DNA from: Oceanicola sp. D3
GTDB lineage: Bacteria > Pseudomonadota > Alphaproteobacteria > Rhodobacterales > Rhodobacteraceae
DNA length: 64,000 nucleotides
Reading direction: 5' to 3'
Assembly (NCBI RefSeq): GCF_006351965.1
Contig: NZ_CP040932.1
Span: 3,286,001-3,350,000 of the forward strand
Positions 60,255 through 64,000 of the stretch are shown here, one piece after another (positions within the stretch are counted from its first letter, which is position 1; the number at the start of each line of letters is the position of its first letter). The translations under genes and the position numbers were made by a program. The notes under the pieces were generated by a model. The model did not search any database and was not told where the DNA came from. It worked only from the letters and a program-made list of their open reading frames with translations.

Positions 60255-62807
60255 ATGGCACCAAAGCGCCACCGCACCGCCCGCCTGCGCCTCTTCGCCT
60301 CCGTTATCGCGGGGGCGCTTTGCCTTGCCGCACTGGTCTATCTTTCCGTCAACGTGGTGCGCGACCTGCGGCTGCTCAACTCGGCCAGCTCCGACAACGT
60401 GCAATGGACGTTGTCGCAGGCAGAGGTGGAGTTTCTCGAATACCACATGCACCTCGCCGCCCTGCAAGGCGGTACAGAAGAGGATCTGGCGCTCCTGCGC
60501 CGTGAATTCGATATCTTCTACAGCCGGATCAGCACGCTTGAGCAATCCTCGATCTACGCCGCGCTGCGCGACGAGCCCGAGTTTGCCCGCAATCTGCGCA
60601 TCGTGCGCACCTTCCTTGATCGCACCGTGCCGCTGATAGATGCCCCCGACGCCGATCTGAAAACAGGGGTGCAGGCGCTCTTGGGCCGGGCCGCAGACGT
60701 GCGCCCCCATGTGCGGGCGCTGGCCAACTCCGGCCTCAACTACTTCGCCGAAGAATCCGACCGCAGGCGTGACGCGATTTCGGCAACTTTGATGCAGCTC
60801 GCGGTGGGTGTGAGCCTGCTGGTCTTGGCGCTGCTGGGCTTTGCGGCCTACCTCAACCGGCTCAACCTGCAAAACATCCGCCGCCGCCGTGAAGCGCTGG
60901 AATCCTTCCGGCGCATGAATGTGATCACCTCCACCGCGCTCGACGCGGTGATCGTCGCCGACCGCTCCGGCACCGTGCTCGATTTCAACGCCGCCGCGGA
61001 GCAGATCTTCGGCTATGCCGCCTCAGAGGCGGTTGGTGCCAATCTGGGCGACCTCATCGTGCCCGACAGCTATCGCGCGGCGCATGACGCCGGGATGCAG
61101 AGAATGCAAGACCGTGGCGAAAAGCGCGTGGTCGGAAAGGGGCGCATCAAGCTGGAGGCCAAGCGCAAGTCCGGCGATACCTTCCCGGTCGAGTTTGCCA
61201 TCCAATCCGCCGAAACCGATCAGGGCGAAATCTTCATTTCCTTCCTGCGTGACATCTCCCACCGGGTGAAGGCCGAGGCCGAACTGGTGGAAACGCGTGA
61301 CAGGGCACTGGCCGGCGAGAAGGCCAAAACCGACTTTCTGGCCACCATGAGCCACGAAATCCGCACCCCGCTCAATGGCCTCCTCGGCAACCTCGAGCTG
61401 CTGCGCGACACCCGGCTGAGCGCGAAGCAGGCACGCTACATCAAGAACATGGACACCTCTGGCAAGCTGCTGATGAGCCACATCTCGGATGTGCTCGACA
61501 TCACGAAGTATGACGCCGGCAAGCTGCTCTTGCGGCCCGTGTCGATGAATATTTCCACCCTGCTGCAGGATATCATCGACAACCAGAGCGGCGCCGCGCT
61601 GGCGCAGGAGACCACGCTGGAATGGGGCTGGACCGGGCCGCAGGTTGACTGGATCAACGCCGACCGCGACCGCATTCAGCACATCCTGATGAACATCATC
61701 GGCAACGCGGTGAAGTTCACCCGGGGCGGGCGGGTGACGGTGGAGGCCGAGCGCCTTGAGGGCCCCGAGCTTCAGATCACCGTCAGCGACAATGGCATCG
61801 GCATGGACAAGGAGTTGCAGGCCCATATCTTCGACGATTTCCTGACCGGAGACAGCTCTTATGACCGCGAAGTCGGCGGCACCGGCCTTGGCCTCGGCAT
61901 CGCCCAACGTTTCGTCAATGCACTCGGCGGCCGCATCGAGGTGGAGAGCGAGGAAGGCGTTGGCAGCACCTTCCGCGTGACCTTCCCGATCGAGCCGATC
62001 GACGCGCCGGATGCCAAGGCCGTGACCTTGCGCCGGATAAAAAAGGCCGCGCCCCGCAACCTGCTGCTGGTGGAAGACAACGAGATCAACCGGGTTGTGG
62101 CGCGCGAAATGCTTGAAGGCGCAGGCCATACCGTCAGCGAGGCCAACAACGGGCGAGAAGCTGTGGAACTGGCCGAGACCACCCGGTTTGACCTGATCCT
62201 GATGGATATCTCCATGCCGGTGATGGACGGGCGCGAGGCCACGAAAGCCATCCGCGCGGGCAGCGGTGCCAACGCCCGCACCCCCATCATCGCGCTCACC
62301 GCCAATGCAATGGCCTCCGAGCAGGAAGCCTTCCTCGCCGACGGGATGGACGACATCGTGACGAAGCCGCTCAGCCGCGCCGCCCTCACACGTGTTCTGG
62401 CCGACCACGCCGCTGATGCCGCGCCCAAGCGGGCGCCGGAGCCTGCGCCCGTTGCGGCCAACTATCTGGACGACCTTCGCGATACCGTGGGGGTGGACGC
62501 TTTGGGCAAGCTGCTTGAACGGTTCGGCGCAGAGGTCGAGGCGTTGCTCGCCTATCTCGACGACAGCGCAGAAAAGGATTTGCCAGAGACAGCAAGGCGC
62601 GCCCACCGGGTCGCCGGAAGCGCCGCGACCCTCGGGGCCGTCGGCCTGCGTGCCTCATTGGTCGAGGTTGAGACCGCCGCAAAGACCGAGGATCGCGCGG
62701 CACTCGCCAAGGCCGTTGCGGGGCTTCCGGCCATCTGGGCGGCAACCCGTGGCGAGATGGGGGCCGAACGGCGGGCCAAGCCACGCGCGCCCAGCGCCAA
62801 CGACTGA
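60255..62807 (+). CDS. hybrid sensor histidine kinase (TM-PAS-HisKA-HATPase-REC-Hpt)
   Basis: 850 residues from the ATG at 60255, with CGAGGAGCCACA upstream; a GTG at 60231 would add eight residues. TM1 (about 11-33) and TM2 (about 178-200) enclose a helical periplasmic domain. PAS about 215-335 (DAVIVADRSGTVLDFN); HisKA with H367 (ATMSHEIRTPLNG); HATPase boxes to about 580 (DNGIGMDK, GGTGLGLGIA); receiver about 602-720 with D651 (LILMDISMPVMDG); Hpt with H784 (RAHRVAGSAATLG). The periplasmic domain is placed to contact the PruR-like protein; output may be the divergent NarL regulator. Confidence 0.9.
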   Translation: MAPKRHRTARLRLFASVIAGALCLAALVYLSVNVVRDLRLLNSASSDNVQWTLSQAEVEFLEYHMHLAALQGGTEEDLALLRREFDIFYSRISTLEQSSIYAALRDEPEFARNLRIVRTFLDRTVPLIDAPDADLKTGVQALLGRAADVRPHVRALANSGLNYFAEESDRRRDAISATLMQLAVGVSLLVLALLGFAAYLNRLNLQNIRRRREALESFRRMNVITSTALDAVIVADRSGTVLDFNAAAEQIFGYAASEAVGANLGDLIVPDSYRAAHDAGMQRMQDRGEKRVVGKGRIKLEAKRKSGDTFPVEFAIQSAETDQGEIFISFLRDISHRVKAEAELVETRDRALAGEKAKTDFLATMSHEIRTPLNGLLGNLELLRDTRLSAKQARYIKNMDTSGKLLMSHISDVLDITKYDAGKLLLRPVSMNISTLLQDIIDNQSGAALAQETTLEWGWTGPQVDWINADRDRIQHILMNIIGNAVKFTRGGRVTVEAERLEGPELQITVSDNGIGMDKELQAHIFDDFLTGDSSYDREVGGTGLGLGIAQRFVNALGGRIEVESEEGVGSTFRVTFPIEPIDAPDAKAVTLRRIKKAAPRNLLLVEDNEINRVVAREMLEGAGHTVSEANNGREAVELAETTRFDLILMDISMPVMDGREATKAIRAGSGANARTPIIALTANAMASEQEAFLADGMDDIVTKPLSRAALTRVLADHAADAAPKRAPEPAPVAANYLDDLRDTVGVDALGKLLERFGAEVEALLAYLDDSAEKDLPETARRAHRVAGSAATLGAVGLRASLVEVETAAKTEDRAALAKAVAGLPAIWAATRGEMGAERRAKPRAPSAND

Positions 62808-62988
62808 CCCGCATCGGCCAGCAACACTGGCCAAAGGGGTTTCGCCCCCGGCGCTCATCAACACCTGATCGAAGATCAAGGCCGCCCGCTCTCTCAGGGT
62901 CGCTCCATCGCCGCCGCTAACGCCCCGGCGCGCCCTTGCCCATAGCTGCAATTCGCGTTGGACACCGCCAAAATTTCCTGCAACAAAA

Positions 62989-63175
62989 CCCGTGATGGTG
63001 CCCGGCCAAATTGGTCCGGCTGAAAAGGGAACGTGGTGCGGGCAACTTGCCCAATTCCACGACTGCCCCCGCAACTGTGAGCGGCGAGCGACCCCGATGA
63101 ACACCACTGTGCCGAAAGGCGCGGGAAGGTTCGGGGAAGCGCAGACCCGCAAGTCAGGAGACCTGCCATCTCGGG
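62989..63175 (+). ncRNA. cobalamin riboswitch
   Basis: The full aptamer can be read. The P1 stem pairs CCCGTGATGG (62989-62998) with CCATCTCGGG (63166-63175). Inside are the GGTGCCCGG start, GGGAACGTGGTG, the conserved CTGCCCCCGCAACTGT, and the B12 box AAGTCAGGAGACCTGCC (63151-63167). In cobalamin-replete cells it should repress the genes downstream. The following GTGCGCGTCGCGCGCC and GC-rich tract could form the expression platform; no U-run is seen, so translational control is more likely than termination. The stretch 62808-62988 holds no gene. Confidence 0.92.
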
Positions 63176-63237
63176 TGCGCGTCGCGCGCCTCAGTCACCT
63201 AAACCCGGGCGGGGTGCCTTGGGACGGAGAGACACAG

Positions 63238-63342
63238 ATGGCCCACGAACGCCCTGAGACATCGCCGTTGTCGCTTTGCCCCCGCCAATTTGCGCGGAGG
63301 GCGCGATGCTACTGGAACGAACGATATCCCAACTCGACATAG
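63238..63342 (+). CDS. 34-codon leader ORF after the riboswitch (putative)
   Basis: An ATG at 63238 with GGACGGAGAGACACAG upstream opens 34 codons (MAHERPETSPLSLCPRQF and 16 more, many Arg) and ends in TAG inside the next gene, which begins in another frame at 63306. The good ribosome binding site makes translation plausible; the amino-acid content is not family-like. Could be a coupling ORF for riboswitch-controlled translation. Confidence 0.3.
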   Translation: MAHERPETSPLSLCPRQFARRARCYWNERYPNST

Positions 63343-63614
63343 GCCGGGTGCCAGCGCAGGAAGCGCGCCAGATGGCGCAACTGGGCTACATGCAATGGAT
63401 CGCCAGCCTGCCCGGCGATGCCAACTATCGGCGTGCGGCGCTTCATGCCCACGCCATGGCCGCGCCCTACATCAGCCTGTCACCCGCCGTGGCCGAATTT
63501 TGCGCCCTGTTGAAGCAGTCGCTCACATCGCCCGCCCCCCTGCCCCTTTCGCTTCCGCCACGCAGGCGGCGCGGCGGGGCTGGTGCCCGGCGCATCTGGC
63601 GCATCGCCCTCTGA
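63306..63614 (+). CDS. hypothetical protein, 102 residues, cobalamin-riboswitch regulon
   Basis: Starts at ATG 63306 with GCGGAGGGCGCG upstream. The N-terminal two thirds look folded and helical (ALDIG-like IGRVPAQEARQMAQLGYMQW, NYRRAALHAHAMAAP, SPAVAEFCALLKQSL). The C terminus is Pro- then Arg-rich (LPPRRRRGG, RRIWRIAL). No domain is recognised. Its position between the riboswitch and a homocysteine methyltransferase gene suggests a role in methionine or cobalamin metabolism. Confidence 0.6.
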   Translation: MLLERTISQLDIGRVPAQEARQMAQLGYMQWIASLPGDANYRRAALHAHAMAAPYISLSPAVAEFCALLKQSLTSPAPLPLSLPPRRRRGGAGARRIWRIAL

Positions 63615-63627
63615 CCTTTGTGAACAC

Positions 63628-63690
63628 GGCCGCACCCAATCCTGCGGCCTGACCGAGGACCATTGCAGCAAGCTGCGCGTTGCACGCAGC
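63628..63690 (+). terminator. two short hairpins before the methyltransferase gene
   Basis: GGCCGCA-CCCAATCC-TGCGGCC (63628-63649, 7-bp stem) and GCTGCG-CGTTGCA-CGCAGC (63672-63690, 6-bp stem) lie in the 137-bp gap between the 102-residue protein and the BHMT-like gene. Neither has a U-run; attenuation or processing is possible. Confidence 0.35.
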
Positions 63691-63751
63691 CCGCGAGGCT
63701 CGGCTTTCAAAAACCATGGTCATGGACGGATCAACGAGAAAGGACGGATCC

Positions 63752-64000
63752 ATGAATGAGAACCAACTGAAAACCCGGCTCAACGCTGGCCCCCTCATCT
63801 GCGCCGAGGGCTTCCTCTTCGAACTGGAGCGCCGGGGCTATCTCACGGCGGGCGAGTTTGTGCCCGAGGTGGCGCTGGAACACCCCGATGCGCTGCGCAA
63901 CCTGCATGTCGATTTTCAGCGGTCGGGCAGCGATATCGTCGAGGCGTTCACCTACAACGGCCACCGCGAGAAGATGCGGGTGATCGGCAAGGAAGACCTG
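63752..64000 (+). CDS. betaine-homocysteine methyltransferase-type protein (partial, runs off the window)
   Basis: The first 83 codons are present, from an ATG with GAGAAAGGACGGATCC upstream. RLNAGPLICAEGFLFELERRGY, GEFVPEVALEHPDALRNLH and GSDIVEAFTYNGHREK align with the N terminus of betaine-homocysteine S-methyltransferase (Pfam02574 homocysteine-binding barrel). It may be a true BHMT. Alternatively it is the homocysteine-binding subunit of the split methionine synthase reported, as I recall, in Phaeobacter and relatives. The zinc-binding Cys residues are beyond the edge. The cobalamin riboswitch upstream probably controls it. Confidence 0.82.
   Translation, partial: MNENQLKTRLNAGPLICAEGFLFELERRGYLTAGEFVPEVALEHPDALRNLHVDFQRSGSDIVEAFTYNGHREKMRVIGKEDL

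Noticed and set aside
1-64000. CRISPR arrays, tRNA or rRNA genes, insertion sequences
   Set aside because: No regularly spaced repeats, no cloverleaf or rRNA sequence and no transposase or integrase motif was recognised on either strand; a covariance-model and IS search would settle this.

Overview
This is a GC-rich chromosomal stretch of an alphaproteobacterium. Gene content and style point to Rhodobacterales (roseobacter group): NasS/NasT-controlled nitrate assimilation, TRAP and Dpp transporters, many 4-nt ATGA/GTGA overlaps, and a cobalamin riboswitch before a BHMT-like gene. This placement is inference from gene families; no rRNA or tRNA gene is present. I see no insertion sequence, prophage or CRISPR array.

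Layout. 0-8.9 kb: an HtrA-type protease followed by an OmpR/EnvZ-like pair, then MeaB, HrpB, TruA and two small lipoproteins. 9-15.7 kb: an aldo-keto reductase and a putative glucosylglycerate block (HAD phosphatase, GT81 synthase, GH13_18 phosphorylase, fructosamine-kinase-like protein). 15.8-34.3 kb, all on the minus strand: a nitrate/nitrite/cyanate assimilation locus. Its transcription order is nasT, nasS, an RNA leader, nrtA, nrtB, fused nrtCD, a triple-GAF protein, a 33-codon ORF, nirB, nirD, an FNT channel, a PP2C-Ser/Thr kinase fusion, cynS, nasA, a TrpD2-like gene and cysG. The leader before nrtA can be read directly as an ANTAR target (two hexaloop hairpins, each with A1 and G4). The second hairpin overlaps the left arm of an intrinsic terminator, so NasT antitermination controlled by NasS and nitrate is strongly suggested. 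CysG makes the siroheme needed by NirB.

34.6-40.9 kb: a complete Dpp-type peptide ABC transporter with an M19 dipeptidase. 41.0-45.1 kb: an orphan type VI secretion effector module (Tle1-like DUF2235 lipase, DUF2931-like protein, PAAR, DUF4123) without structural T6SS genes. 45.2-50.5 kb: an SDR, a TAXI-TRAP transporter, and gph-rpe. 50.6-57.4 kb: a MobA-like aromatic hydroxylase divergent from a MarR regulator over a perfect inverted repeat, then an RND efflux pair.

57.6-62.8 kb: a secreted beta-propeller-like protein and a NarL-type regulator, divergent from a PruR-like (COG3915) periplasmic pterin-binding protein and a hybrid histidine kinase. This is a candidate pterin-responsive signalling system. 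62.9-64.0 kb: a cobalamin riboswitch, a 102-residue protein and the start of a betaine-homocysteine methyltransferase-type gene that runs off the window.

Most other long open frames are antisense shadows of these genes, as expected at this GC content.
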